DNA of 64,000 nucleotides from Ardenticatenaceae bacterium (GTDB taxonomy: Bacteria > Chloroflexota > Anaerolineae > Promineifilales > Promineifilaceae): positions 1-64,000 of the forward strand of contig JACKBR010000003.1 of the NCBI GenBank assembly GCA_020634495.1, written 5' to 3'. The stretch's first letter is position 1. Each line of letters starts with the position of its first letter. Below are positions 32,910 to 41,118 of the stretch, one piece after another. Position numbers and translations under genes: made by a program. The notes beneath the pieces are model-generated. The model was not told where the DNA came from and did no database searches. It saw only the letters and a program-made list of their open reading frames with translations.

Positions 32910-34856
32910 ATGGGTTTTCATGGTGGCGGCTGGTGGGCCTACATCTCGCACGATGAAAAACAGCAGCGCCCAGCCATAACGCGGGAGCTGCTGTGGCGCG
33001 TTTGGGACTTTGCCAAACCGTACCGCCGCAAAATCATTTTTCTACTCATCACCATTTTGCTGATCACCGGCTTGTCCCTGGTGTCGCCGCTGCTGGTACG
33101 GGCTTTCATCGATACGGCCATTCCCAATCAAGATTACCGGCTGCTAACGCTGCTGGCGGCCGGGATGGTGGCCATTCCCATTGTCAATGGCGGCATTGGC
33201 GTGTTGCAGCGCAGCCTGAATTCGCAAATTGGTGAAGGCGTCATTTACGACTTGCGCCGCGCCCTGTACGAGCACATGCAGCGCATGTCCCTGCGCTTCT
33301 TTACCCAGTCCCGCACAGGCGAGCTTATGTCTCGCCTGAACAATGACGTGATCGGCGCACAGCGGGCCATTAGCGATACGATTGTCACCATTATTTCCAA
33401 CATCGTTTCCCTGGTGGGCACGATGGCCATTTTGCTCACGCTGGAGTGGCGGCTGACGCTGCTGGGTCTGGCCATTTTGCCCTTGTTTGTGCTGCCTGCC
33501 CGGCGGGTCGGCCGTATTTTGCGCGATTTGCGCCGCAAGTCGTTAGAAATTAGCGCCGAGATGAATGCCACCATGAACGAGACGCTCAACGTGAGCGGAG
33601 CGCTGCTGGTTAAGCTGTTCGGTCGCCAGGAGCGGGAGATGCAGCGTTTTGCCAGCGATGCGGCGGATGTGCGCGATATTGGTGTGCGTTCGGCGGTGAT
33701 TGGCCGCTGGTTTTTTATGATGCTGGGGATTATTGGGGCGGTGGGAACGGCCGCAGTTTATTGGGTGGGCGGCTATCTGGTGCTGGAAGAAGCGTTCACC
33801 ATCGGCACAATTGTGGCCTTTGGCAGCTATCTTTCGCAGCTTTATGGCCCGCTCATGGCCCTGACCAACGCTCCGGTAGAATTTGCCCAAAGCATGGTCA
33901 GCTTCGAGCGTGTGTTTGAGGCGCTGGACATTCCCGTGGAAATTGCTGAGAAGCCGGATGCAAAGACAGTGGAAAAGGTAAACGGCCGTCTCCAATTTCA
34001 CAACGTCTCTTTCACCTACACCGATGAAGATAACGGCGGCCTGCGGGAAGTAACCCGCTTTAGCTGGCGAGACAGCACGTCCCTGTTGAAACGGGGTAAA
34101 GCCAAAGAAAATGGTGGCGAGGAGCAGAATGGCGACGGCGTTGAACCAGAATTGCGCTGGGCGCTGCAAAATGTCAGCTTTACCATTGAGCCAGGCGAGT
34201 TGGTTGCCCTGGTTGGCCCCAGCGGAGCGGGTAAAACGACCATCACCTACCTCATTCCGCGACTGTATGATCCGACAGACGGCCGTATTGCCATCGATGA
34301 CCACAATTTGCCTGATGTCACCCTGAAAACGCTGGCCGACAACATTGGCATGGTCACCCAGGAATCGTACCTGTTCTACGACACCATACGCGCCAACTTG
34401 CTCTACGCCCGGCCAGACGCCACGGAACAGCAGCTCATTGCTGCCGCCAAAGCAGCCAATATCCACGACTTTATTGCCCAGCTGCCCGATGGGTACGACA
34501 CCGTCGTGGGCGAGCGCGGCTACCGGCTGAGCGGTGGCGAACGCCAGCGTATTGCCATTGCCCGCGTGGTGCTAAAAGACCCGCGCATTTTGGTGCTGGA
34601 TGAGGCCACTTCTCACCTGGATTCGCTGTCTGAGGCGTTGATTCAAGAAGCGTTGGGAAAAGTCATGCAGGGGCGCAGCAGCCTGGTGATTGCCCACCGG
34701 CTATCAACCATCCTGGCGGCTGATAAAATTTTGGTAATGGAAAAAGGTCAGCTGGTGGAGGAGGGAACCCATGAAGAGTTGTTGGCCCAAGGGGGATTGT
34801 ACACCAATTTGTACGAGACACAGTTTAAGCAAATCCCAGAACAACCTATGAAATAG
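32910..34856 (+). CDS. ABC exporter, fused membrane and ATPase domains
   Basis: I choose the ATG at 32910 (MGFHGGGWWAY), six bases after GGAGG; the upstream in-frame extension is repeat DNA. The 648-residue half-transporter has six membrane segments between about 40 and 310. The ATPase domain has Walker A GPSGAGKTT, the signature LSGGERQRIAIARV, Walker B ILVLDEATSHLDS and the H-loop IAHRLST. An insertion of about 45 charged residues (WRDSTSLLKRGKAKENGG region) splits the first beta-strands of the ATPase domain. The substrate is unknown; lipid, peptide or drug export are all possible. Confidence 0.93.
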   Translation: MGFHGGGWWAYISHDEKQQRPAITRELLWRVWDFAKPYRRKIIFLLITILLITGLSLVSPLLVRAFIDTAIPNQDYRLLTLLAAGMVAIPIVNGGIGVLQRSLNSQIGEGVIYDLRRALYEHMQRMSLRFFTQSRTGELMSRLNNDVIGAQRAISDTIVTIISNIVSLVGTMAILLTLEWRLTLLGLAILPLFVLPARRVGRILRDLRRKSLEISAEMNATMNETLNVSGALLVKLFGRQEREMQRFASDAADVRDIGVRSAVIGRWFFMMLGIIGAVGTAAVYWVGGYLVLEEAFTIGTIVAFGSYLSQLYGPLMALTNAPVEFAQSMVSFERVFEALDIPVEIAEKPDAKTVEKVNGRLQFHNVSFTYTDEDNGGLREVTRFSWRDSTSLLKRGKAKENGGEEQNGDGVEPELRWALQNVSFTIEPGELVALVGPSGAGKTTITYLIPRLYDPTDGRIAIDDHNLPDVTLKTLADNIGMVTQESYLFYDTIRANLLYARPDATEQQLIAAAKAANIHDFIAQLPDGYDTVVGERGYRLSGGERQRIAIARVVLKDPRILVLDEATSHLDSLSEALIQEALGKVMQGRSSLVIAHRLSTILAADKILVMEKGQLVEEGTHEELLAQGGLYTNLYETQFKQIPEQPMK

Positions 34857-34944
34857 CCCCCAGGTTTTTTGGAGATTTGCTCAAGTAATTCACAACTTTT
34901 GGCTTGTGTTCCTTAAACTACCTGTTGCTGAAAGAAGTTTGTTT

Positions 34945-34979
34945 GCGAGCGGCGAGTCCACAAAAACTCGCCGGCTCGC
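34945..34979. terminator. Hairpin GCGAGCGGCGAGT between convergent genes
   Basis: GCGAGCGGCGAGT pairs with ACTCGCCGGCTCGC with one bulge. It lies between the stop of the ABC exporter (plus) and that of the small peptide gene (minus). No strong T-run follows, so its role as terminator is tentative. Confidence 0.45.
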
Positions 34980-34985
34980 CAGCGA

Positions 34986-35090
34986 TTATGATTGCTCACT
35001 ATCTTCGCTTTTTTGCAGCTGGGGTACCACAATTGCTGCAATGAGCAAGACAGTAATGAGTCCTAAAAATAGAAGCCCAATCGGATCCAT
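34986..35090 (-). CDS. 34-residue single-helix membrane peptide
   Basis: ATG at 35088-35090 follows a GGGAGG site ten bases upstream. The product begins MDPIGLLFLGLITVLLIAAI and continues with a charged tail QKSEDSEQS. It has one clear membrane helix with the tail predicted in the cytosol. Good start signals, a clean helix and a stop at 34986 support a real small gene. Resemblance to small subunits of membrane complexes is only structural. Confidence 0.62.
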   Translation of the reverse strand: MDPIGLLFLGLITVLLIAAIVVPQLQKSEDSEQS

Positions 35091-35428
35091 CTAATAAACC
35101 TCCCTTCAAATTTTCTGTGCTGGCATCAATTTTAGAGCAGCCTTCCCAGAAAACAACCACAAATCGCAAGAACTGATAGGATGCCGTGCTTTTACGGCCG
35201 TTTTTTGTGAAATTATGCGCAATTCGATCGGTGATATTTGTCAGTGGTCGCAATGTAGTTTGTCACTGTCTGGTAAATGAGTCACTTTCTACAATGGTCA
35301 AGGTTGTGTCATCCCAATCTGCTGGGGGAGTAGGACACGACTTACCATCCCACTTAACCCTCCCCCAATTGCGCAAGGCAAAGAAGATTTCAATAAAAAA
35401 TTTATATTCCATCGGGAGGAATAGACTC

Positions 35429-38188
35429 ATGACTACTGCAATGGCTCCAGAAAAAGGGCCGCAAGCGAAAAAAAATGAAAAATATGTTTACTTGTTTAGC
35501 GAGGTAAACTTAGCGGAAGAACATGTCGGCGGTTCCTGGGAAGCCGTTCGTGGTTTGCTGGGTGGCAAAGGGGCCAATCTGGCCGATATGACTCGCCTTG
35601 GTGTGCCGGTTCCTCCAGGACTTACTGTTTCCACGGAAGCGTGCAACGCTTATTTGGCTGCCGGTGAAACATTCCCAGACGGCATGTGGGAGCAGGTGCT
35701 CGAATCCATTAAAGAAGTTGAAAAAGCAATGGGCAAGAAAATTGGCGATTTACAAAAACCGCTGTTAGTTTCTTGCCGTTCCGGCGCTAAATTCTCCATG
35801 CCCGGTATGATGGACACGGTGCTGAATATTGGCATGAACGATGTTGTTGCGGCCGAAATGATTAAACGAACTGGCCCACGTTTTGTTTATGACATTTACC
35901 GCCGTCTGATCCAGATGTTTGGCTCGGTGGTGATGGGTGTGCCGGATGAGGTGTTTGAAGCTGTCATTGAAGCACAGCGTAAGGCTGCTGGCGTAAAAAG
36001 CGACACGGAAATGAGCGCTGATGACTGGAAATTGGTCACTGAGCAGTTTAAGCAAATTTACAAGACCTACACCAAAGAAGATTTCCCGCAGGACCCATAT
36101 GAGCAAATGAAGCGGGCAACGGAAGCTGTTTTTAAATCATGGAACAGCCGACGGGCTTTTGCTTACCGCAATGCGGCTGGGATCGATCATAATTTGGGAA
36201 CGGCCGTAAACATCCAAACCATGGTCTACGGCAATATCTCTCCCGATGCTGGCACTGGTGTGGCCATGTCTCGTAACGCTTCTACCGGTGAGAAAGAGCT
36301 GGAAGGTGACTTCCTGATGAATGCTCAGGGTGAAGATGTTGTGGCTGGTATCCGCATTACCCAACCCATCAGCGATCTAAAAGTAGAAATGCCAGAGGTT
36401 TACGCCCAATTTGAAGAGATTGCCCAAAAACTGGAAAAGCATTACCGCAACATGCAGGACATGGAATTCACTATCGATCGCGGTAAGCTGTGGTTGCTGC
36501 AAACTCGTGACGGCAAGCGCACAGCGCAGGCTGAAGTGCGCATCGCTGTCGATTTGGTTGAAGAAGGTTTGATCTCCAAAGAAGAAGCGGTTCGCCGCGT
36601 TAAGCCAGAGCAGGTGGACTTTTTCTTGCATCCGCAGCTGGATGTGGAAGCCATCAGAACCGCTACGAAAATTGCCACAGGGCTGAATGTTTCCCCAGGT
36701 GCGGCCGTTGGTATGGTTGCCTTCGATGCTGACACGGCCGAAAAATGGGCCAAAGAAGAGGGTAAGCAAGTCATTATGGTGCGCCCCGAAACCAAGCCAG
36801 ACGATGTGCATGGCATGTTGGCTGCCCAGGGTATCCTCACCAGCAAAGGCGGCCGTACCAGCCATGCGGCTTTGGTTGCCCGCCAGTTTGGCAAGCCCGC
36901 TGTGGTTGGTGTTAGCGAACTAGAACTTGACCTGGTCAGTCGTCGTATGACCGTTGGCGAAGAGCTTGAAATTGAAGAAGGGGACTGGTTGTCATTGGAT
37001 GGCACGCAGGGCGTTGTTTACCTGGGTAAATTACCAACCGTTGTGCCTGACATTAAGAATCCGTACCTGATTAAGCTGTTAAGCTGGGCGGATGAGATTC
37101 GCAAGCTGGGTGTGTGGGCCAATGCCGACTACCCCCGCGATGCTGAACGCGCTCGTGAATATGGCGCACAGGGCATTGGCCTCTGCCGCACGGAGCATAT
37201 GTTCTTTGAAGCTGAACGTATGCCCATTGTGCAAAAAATGATCATGGCCAAACATGCCGTGGATCGCAAGGATGCGCTGGATCAACTACTGCCCTTGCAG
37301 CGGAGCGATTTTGAAGGTTTGTTCCGGGCAATGGATGGCTTGCCAGTTATTATTCGCCTGATCGACCCGCCATTGCATGAGTTCTTGCCCTCCTTTGAAG
37401 AGTTAGTACAAGATTTGGCAGACCTAAAAGTACGCACCCAGCATTACCACACGCTAAGTGAAATTGATACCGCGCTGGCCGAAATCCGGGTGAAGCAAGA
37501 TTATCTGGAACGTGTTGAGGCGCTGCGGGAAATGAACCCAATGCTTGGGACGCGTGGTGTGCGTCTGGGCATCATCATTCCTGAACTGACCAAAATGCAA
37601 GTGCGCGCTATTTTTGAGGCAGCTTGCCGCTGCGCCAAGGAAGGCGTGGATGTGCATCCAGAGGTGATGATTCCGCTGATTTCTCATGTAAATGAGCTGA
37701 AGGTTCAGCAATCTGCCCTGGAAGCAGAGGCAAAAGCGGTCATGGAAGAGCAGGGCATCGAGATTACCTATAAGTTTGGTACGATGATTGAAATTCCTCG
37801 CGCAGCCCTGACGGCTGGTGAGATTGCTGAGGTGGCTCAATTCTTCTCCTTTGGCACCAACGATCTGACGCAAACGACGTTTGGTATTTCGCGTGATGAT
37901 GCGGAGTCTGGTTTCTTGATGGAGTACCAGCAGCGTGGCATTCTGAAGGATAACCCGTTTGCCTCGATTGACCCGAATGGTGTGGGGCGTTTGATGGAGA
38001 TTGCGGTGGGAGACGGCCGTTCCGCCCGCGAAGACCTGGAAGTTGGGATTTGTGGCGAGCACGGTGGCGACCCCAAAAGCATTGCTATTTGCCATAAGCT
38101 CAACCTGAACTACGTATCTTGCTCACCGTTCCGCGTACCGATTGCCCGCCTGGCAGCCGCCCACGCAGCCCTGGCCGACAAGAAGTAG
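35429..38188 (+). CDS. ppdK: Pyruvate, phosphate dikinase
   Basis: PPDK interconverts pyruvate, ATP and phosphate with PEP, AMP and pyrophosphate. I choose the ATG at 35429, behind GGGAGGA, giving 919 residues; an in-frame extension to 35186 has no ribosome site. The order is the ATP-grasp domain (LLGGKGANLADM, FSMPGMMDTVLNIG), the swivelling domain with catalytic His in GGRTSHAALVARQFGKPAVVG, and the PEP/pyruvate barrel (QGIGLCRTEHMFF, MLGTRGVRLG, FSFGTNDLTQTTFG, GICGEHGGDP). Together with PFOR it would carry acetyl-CoA to PEP, or work glycolytically with pyrophosphate. Confidence 0.97.
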   Translation: MTTAMAPEKGPQAKKNEKYVYLFSEVNLAEEHVGGSWEAVRGLLGGKGANLADMTRLGVPVPPGLTVSTEACNAYLAAGETFPDGMWEQVLESIKEVEKAMGKKIGDLQKPLLVSCRSGAKFSMPGMMDTVLNIGMNDVVAAEMIKRTGPRFVYDIYRRLIQMFGSVVMGVPDEVFEAVIEAQRKAAGVKSDTEMSADDWKLVTEQFKQIYKTYTKEDFPQDPYEQMKRATEAVFKSWNSRRAFAYRNAAGIDHNLGTAVNIQTMVYGNISPDAGTGVAMSRNASTGEKELEGDFLMNAQGEDVVAGIRITQPISDLKVEMPEVYAQFEEIAQKLEKHYRNMQDMEFTIDRGKLWLLQTRDGKRTAQAEVRIAVDLVEEGLISKEEAVRRVKPEQVDFFLHPQLDVEAIRTATKIATGLNVSPGAAVGMVAFDADTAEKWAKEEGKQVIMVRPETKPDDVHGMLAAQGILTSKGGRTSHAALVARQFGKPAVVGVSELELDLVSRRMTVGEELEIEEGDWLSLDGTQGVVYLGKLPTVVPDIKNPYLIKLLSWADEIRKLGVWANADYPRDAERAREYGAQGIGLCRTEHMFFEAERMPIVQKMIMAKHAVDRKDALDQLLPLQRSDFEGLFRAMDGLPVIIRLIDPPLHEFLPSFEELVQDLADLKVRTQHYHTLSEIDTALAEIRVKQDYLERVEALREMNPMLGTRGVRLGIIIPELTKMQVRAIFEAACRCAKEGVDVHPEVMIPLISHVNELKVQQSALEAEAKAVMEEQGIEITYKFGTMIEIPRAALTAGEIAEVAQFFSFGTNDLTQTTFGISRDDAESGFLMEYQQRGILKDNPFASIDPNGVGRLMEIAVGDGRSAREDLEVGICGEHGGDPKSIAICHKLNLNYVSCSPFRVPIARLAAAHAALADKK

Positions 38189-38211
38189 CCTTTAGCTAAT
38201 AATTAAACCGA

Positions 38212-38249
38212 TAAAAAAAAGAGATGCCCCGCAAAGGCATCTCTTTTTT
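38212..38249. terminator. Bidirectional terminator between ppdK and the propeller gene
   Basis: GAGATGCC (38221-38228) and GGCATCTC (38236-38243) pair around a seven-base loop. A-run precedes and T-run follows, so it can stop both the plus-strand ppdK and the minus-strand gene ending at 38272. Confidence 0.9.
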
Positions 38250-38271
38250 GTTGGGAATTTAGGCGAACTGT

Positions 38272-40239
38272 TTATTTTTGAATCGTTGGTATAAAAATAA
38301 AGTCCTGCGTCGAAGGTGCCTCAAAGGGATAAAAGTTCACAACGCCACCCTGAGAATCAACCCAGATATTTGATCCAGTTGGATCGATAGCAATTTCCTC
38401 TTCTAAGCGGCTCACCAGTGTATTGGCCTCGTTAAATAAGAACCAGTCGGTGCCATCAAAAAGAAGTACATCCTGGCTGCCAACAATCCACAAATTACCG
38501 TCGCCGTCAAAGGTTAAGTCTTTTGCGGTGAAGCCAAAGCTTGGGGGATCGAATTGCGTAACATCTGGAAGAGCGTATCCGTTCCAGTTGACACCATCAA
38601 ACACATTGACACCATTTTCAGCAAGGGCGTGGAGGGTGCCGTTAGAGTCTGTGGTGAAATTGTTCACTTTCTCAAACATGAGTTCAGATTCATAGCTGCT
38701 CCAGTTGGTACCATCAAAACGGGAGACACCCGATTCAAATGCATAATTACCCTGGTGGGAAAACCAGAGAACATTGCCTTGGGTAAATATTGTGCTTACG
38801 CGTTCATACAGCAGGCCATCTGCTGTTGAATAGTTAACCCAGCCACTGTCCGTCATTCTGTCTACACTGCCGTAGCGATGCGCTACCCATAAATCTCCAC
38901 TGCTGTCCATGGCTATATCTTCAATGTTATCGCTGGCTAATCCATCGCCCATGGTAAACGTTTGCCAATTTACACCATCGAATTTTGTAAGACCTCGGCC
39001 AACTATGTCAAACACTTCTTCATAGCAAGCAAACCACATATTGCCCTCATTATCCACAAAAATATCAGCAACATGATCGCCCGCTAAGCCGTCTGTTTTT
39101 GTGTAATGAATCCACTTTTCGCCGTCGAACTCTACAACGCCGTTGCCGTATAAGCTCATCCAGAGGTGCCCATTTGGATCAAAGATCATTTCATAGGCAA
39201 AGCCTCTTGGGGGCCCGGCTAAATAAGCCTGCCACTCGTTATTCTGAAATTGGCTTACGTTATTCGTGCTCCCTGTCCAAATTTCGCCCGAATCTGTGGC
39301 TTCAATGGCCCGAACCCCTGCACCGTAGTAACCATCTGCAAAAGTGGATGAAGTCCAGGTAACGCCATCAAAATGGCTTACCCCTTGGTCAAAAATGCTG
39401 GTGCCGTTTATTCCAACCCAGACATCGCCTGTGCTGTCGATGGTGATCGATGTTGTTTCATCATCCAATAAGCCATCAGCTTCTGTAAAATGATGCCAGG
39501 TTCCATCTGCCTCATAAAGCATGACGCCATATTCATTCTCATGGTAAACACCTGCCAGCCACAAATCCCCATTATCGCTAAACTCAATTTTGTCTGAATT
39601 TACACTAGTCGCGTTACGATATAAGACGTTCCAAGTGGAGCCATTAAAGTAACAGGTGGCGGCTATTGTCGTGCTAATCCAAATGTACCCGTTGGCTGCA
39701 ATTTCTGTGTCGGTGATGCCATAAATTAGGCAGTCATTCGGGTCTGTAATTGGATCATTTACATATGAACTCCAGCTTGCGCCATCAAAAATACTTAAGC
39801 CATCTGTTGTACCGACGAGTAATTCGCCATTTGGACCTAAAGAGAGTGACAATACACTATTATTTACCAGACCATTACTGGTTGTGAAGTGAGACCAGCT
39901 ATCGCCGCTGAGGCGGGATAAGCCTGAGGGTGTGCCAAACCAGACGTTCCCGTTGTTGTCTATTTCAACGGCCGTTACATATGAATCAATTAGCCCTTCT
40001 GCCTGGGTAAATTGTGTGTAAGTATGGTTTACCTTGTCCCACCGAATCACCCCCTCTGTATGGGCTCCCCAAACATATTCATCGCCAACGGCGATATCGA
40101 ATATCGTGGGATTAATTTTGTACTCTGTCCACATGAGGGAAGGTGCTTCTGTGGCAATTTCATCGGAGGCTTTTGTTTCAAACATCAGGAAAAGACTTAA
40201 CGCAAGAACGGCAAGGAGGGGGAGGATGTTTTTCTTCAT
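38272..40239 (-). CDS. Large secreted two-component-regulator-type propeller protein
   Basis: The 655-residue protein has a signal peptide (KKNILPLLAVLALSLFLMF) and about a dozen short repeats of the pattern DNNGNVWFGTPSGLSRL, GDLWVAHRYGSVDRM, DGLASDNIEDIAMDSSGDLWV (read in parts). These are Reg_prop blades as found in the sensor part of hybrid two-component proteins. No membrane helix or kinase follows, so it is a free or surface-bound propeller. It has very few ACGGCCGT octamers compared with neighbours, which may mark later acquisition. Confidence 0.83.
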   Translation of the reverse strand: MKKNILPLLAVLALSLFLMFETKASDEIATEAPSLMWTEYKINPTIFDIAVGDEYVWGAHTEGVIRWDKVNHTYTQFTQAEGLIDSYVTAVEIDNNGNVWFGTPSGLSRLSGDSWSHFTTSNGLVNNSVLSLSLGPNGELLVGTTDGLSIFDGASWSSYVNDPITDPNDCLIYGITDTEIAANGYIWISTTIAATCYFNGSTWNVLYRNATSVNSDKIEFSDNGDLWLAGVYHENEYGVMLYEADGTWHHFTEADGLLDDETTSITIDSTGDVWVGINGTSIFDQGVSHFDGVTWTSSTFADGYYGAGVRAIEATDSGEIWTGSTNNVSQFQNNEWQAYLAGPPRGFAYEMIFDPNGHLWMSLYGNGVVEFDGEKWIHYTKTDGLAGDHVADIFVDNEGNMWFACYEEVFDIVGRGLTKFDGVNWQTFTMGDGLASDNIEDIAMDSSGDLWVAHRYGSVDRMTDSGWVNYSTADGLLYERVSTIFTQGNVLWFSHQGNYAFESGVSRFDGTNWSSYESELMFEKVNNFTTDSNGTLHALAENGVNVFDGVNWNGYALPDVTQFDPPSFGFTAKDLTFDGDGNLWIVGSQDVLLFDGTDWFLFNEANTLVSRLEEEIAIDPTGSNIWVDSQGGVVNFYPFEAPSTQDFIFIPTIQK

Positions 40240-40420
40240 GAGATGTCCTTTTTATGAAATTGGGTTGTAAATTTACGCTTTCTGGCAGAGAGTGTGTAAG
40301 CATCTTACACAGCCGGTTAAAACCTGTGATTTGTGCAATACAGACGCCGCGAAATGGACACGAGAAATGAAATAATCAGGTATTGCAATGATTATTTGCT
40401 GCTTGTTTTCTGGTTAAAAT

Positions 40421-40470
40421 CATCAATCAAAAAGACCAATATAAATGGACATTGGTCTTTTTGATTGATG
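40421..40470. terminator. Twenty-base perfect hairpin terminator
   Basis: CATCAATCAAAAAGACCAAT (40421-40440) and its exact complement (40451-40470) flank a ten-base loop. The stem contains an A5/T5 stretch on its outer half. It ends the minus-strand gene at 40491 and could also act in the plus direction. Confidence 0.85.
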
Positions 40471-40490
40471 AAAGATTCAAAATATCGTAA

Positions 40491-40808
40491 TTAGCTGTGC
40501 TCAGCGCTTAAACGGCCGATTTCCCGCCAGCGTTCGGCGGCACCCGTGCGGAAGAGCGCTGGATCAAAGTCGGCCAGGGCTTCCCAGCCCTCCACGCTGG
40601 CTAAGTCGCGCTCTTCGTCTGAGAGTTCAATTTCTAATCTACGGCCGTCTGTAAACATCTCAATCGTCAGCAAAGGGTTGCCATCATCCACAACCTCACG
40701 AATGCAAGGCCGGTCATACCCTTCTGGGTGGCGAATAAAGGCGGCTGAACAGCGCTGACAAAAGGCCAAATTGGTGTCGCAAAGGCCACGATCTATGACA
40801 ACTTTCAT
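40491..40808 (-). CDS. Small cysteine-containing protein, function unknown
   Basis: The 105-residue protein has Cys10, Cys17, Cys20 and Cys35; the CQRC pair plus the two outer cysteines could bind one zinc or an iron-sulfur cluster. The C-terminal half is acidic and helical (LSDEERDLASVEGWEALADF). A FxRHPEGYDRPC stretch is unrecognised. It is transcribed alone, divergently from the PFOR gene. Confidence 0.65.
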   Translation of the reverse strand: MKVVIDRGLCDTNLAFCQRCSAAFIRHPEGYDRPCIREVVDDGNPLLTIEMFTDGRRLEIELSDEERDLASVEGWEALADFDPALFRTGAAERWREIGRLSAEHS

Positions 40809-41118
40809 AATTTCCTCCGGAATATCCGGTCGTTGAGGGGCCGGGGAACAAAAACAGCTTTCTCTAATAAACCTAAAGTCTAGTGTACAAAATTGGCTCT
40901 TCTGGCAATCAGGACAATTGTCATTGATTTAGACGATACCTGTCATAAGCCCGTGATGACATTCTGCATGGTCATAAAGGCCGTTTGTCACTACAGGGCA
41001 ACGGCCGTTTTCAGGATACTTTGAAGGGTATTCGCACCAGATATAAACAGGTGCGTAGCCCACGAATTATGCCCAAACCACATCGAAAATCGCTTCCAGG
41101 CTTTAAGGAGAACCGATT
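40809..41118. other. Divergent spacer upstream of the PFOR gene
   Basis: This 310-base region holds the promoters for the small cysteine protein and for PFOR. Several TGTCAT/ATGACA half-sites lie at 40918-40961, with a TTTGTCACT at about 40984 and one ACGGCCGT at about 41000. No gene is seen. Confidence 0.5.
40941..40961. promoter_or_regulatory. TGTCAT-N9-ATGACA inverted repeat upstream of the PFOR gene
   Basis: Perfect six-base half-sites are separated by nine bases, 158-178 bases before the PFOR start. A further TTGTCATT lies at about 40917. The same half-sites occur upstream of the CODH/ACS block, which suggests a shared regulator of the acetyl-CoA/pyruvate genes. Confidence 0.4.

Larger units (their letters stand above)
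34857..35428. other. Spacer between the ABC exporter and ppdK genes
   Basis: It contains a hairpin at 34945-34979, the 34-codon gene at 34986-35090, and the ppdK leader. The leader has GTCACT repeats near 35258-35285 and a CTGGGGGAGT segment near 35322. No other gene is supported. Confidence 0.5.

Noticed and set aside
35186..35428. N-terminal extension of PPDK by 81 codons
   Set aside because: No ribosome site precedes the upstream start. The ATG at 35429 follows GGGAGGA and matches the family N-terminus.
38272..40239. Sensor histidine kinase, based on Reg_prop-like blades
   Set aside because: The protein ends after the propeller, with no membrane helix, kinase or receiver domain.
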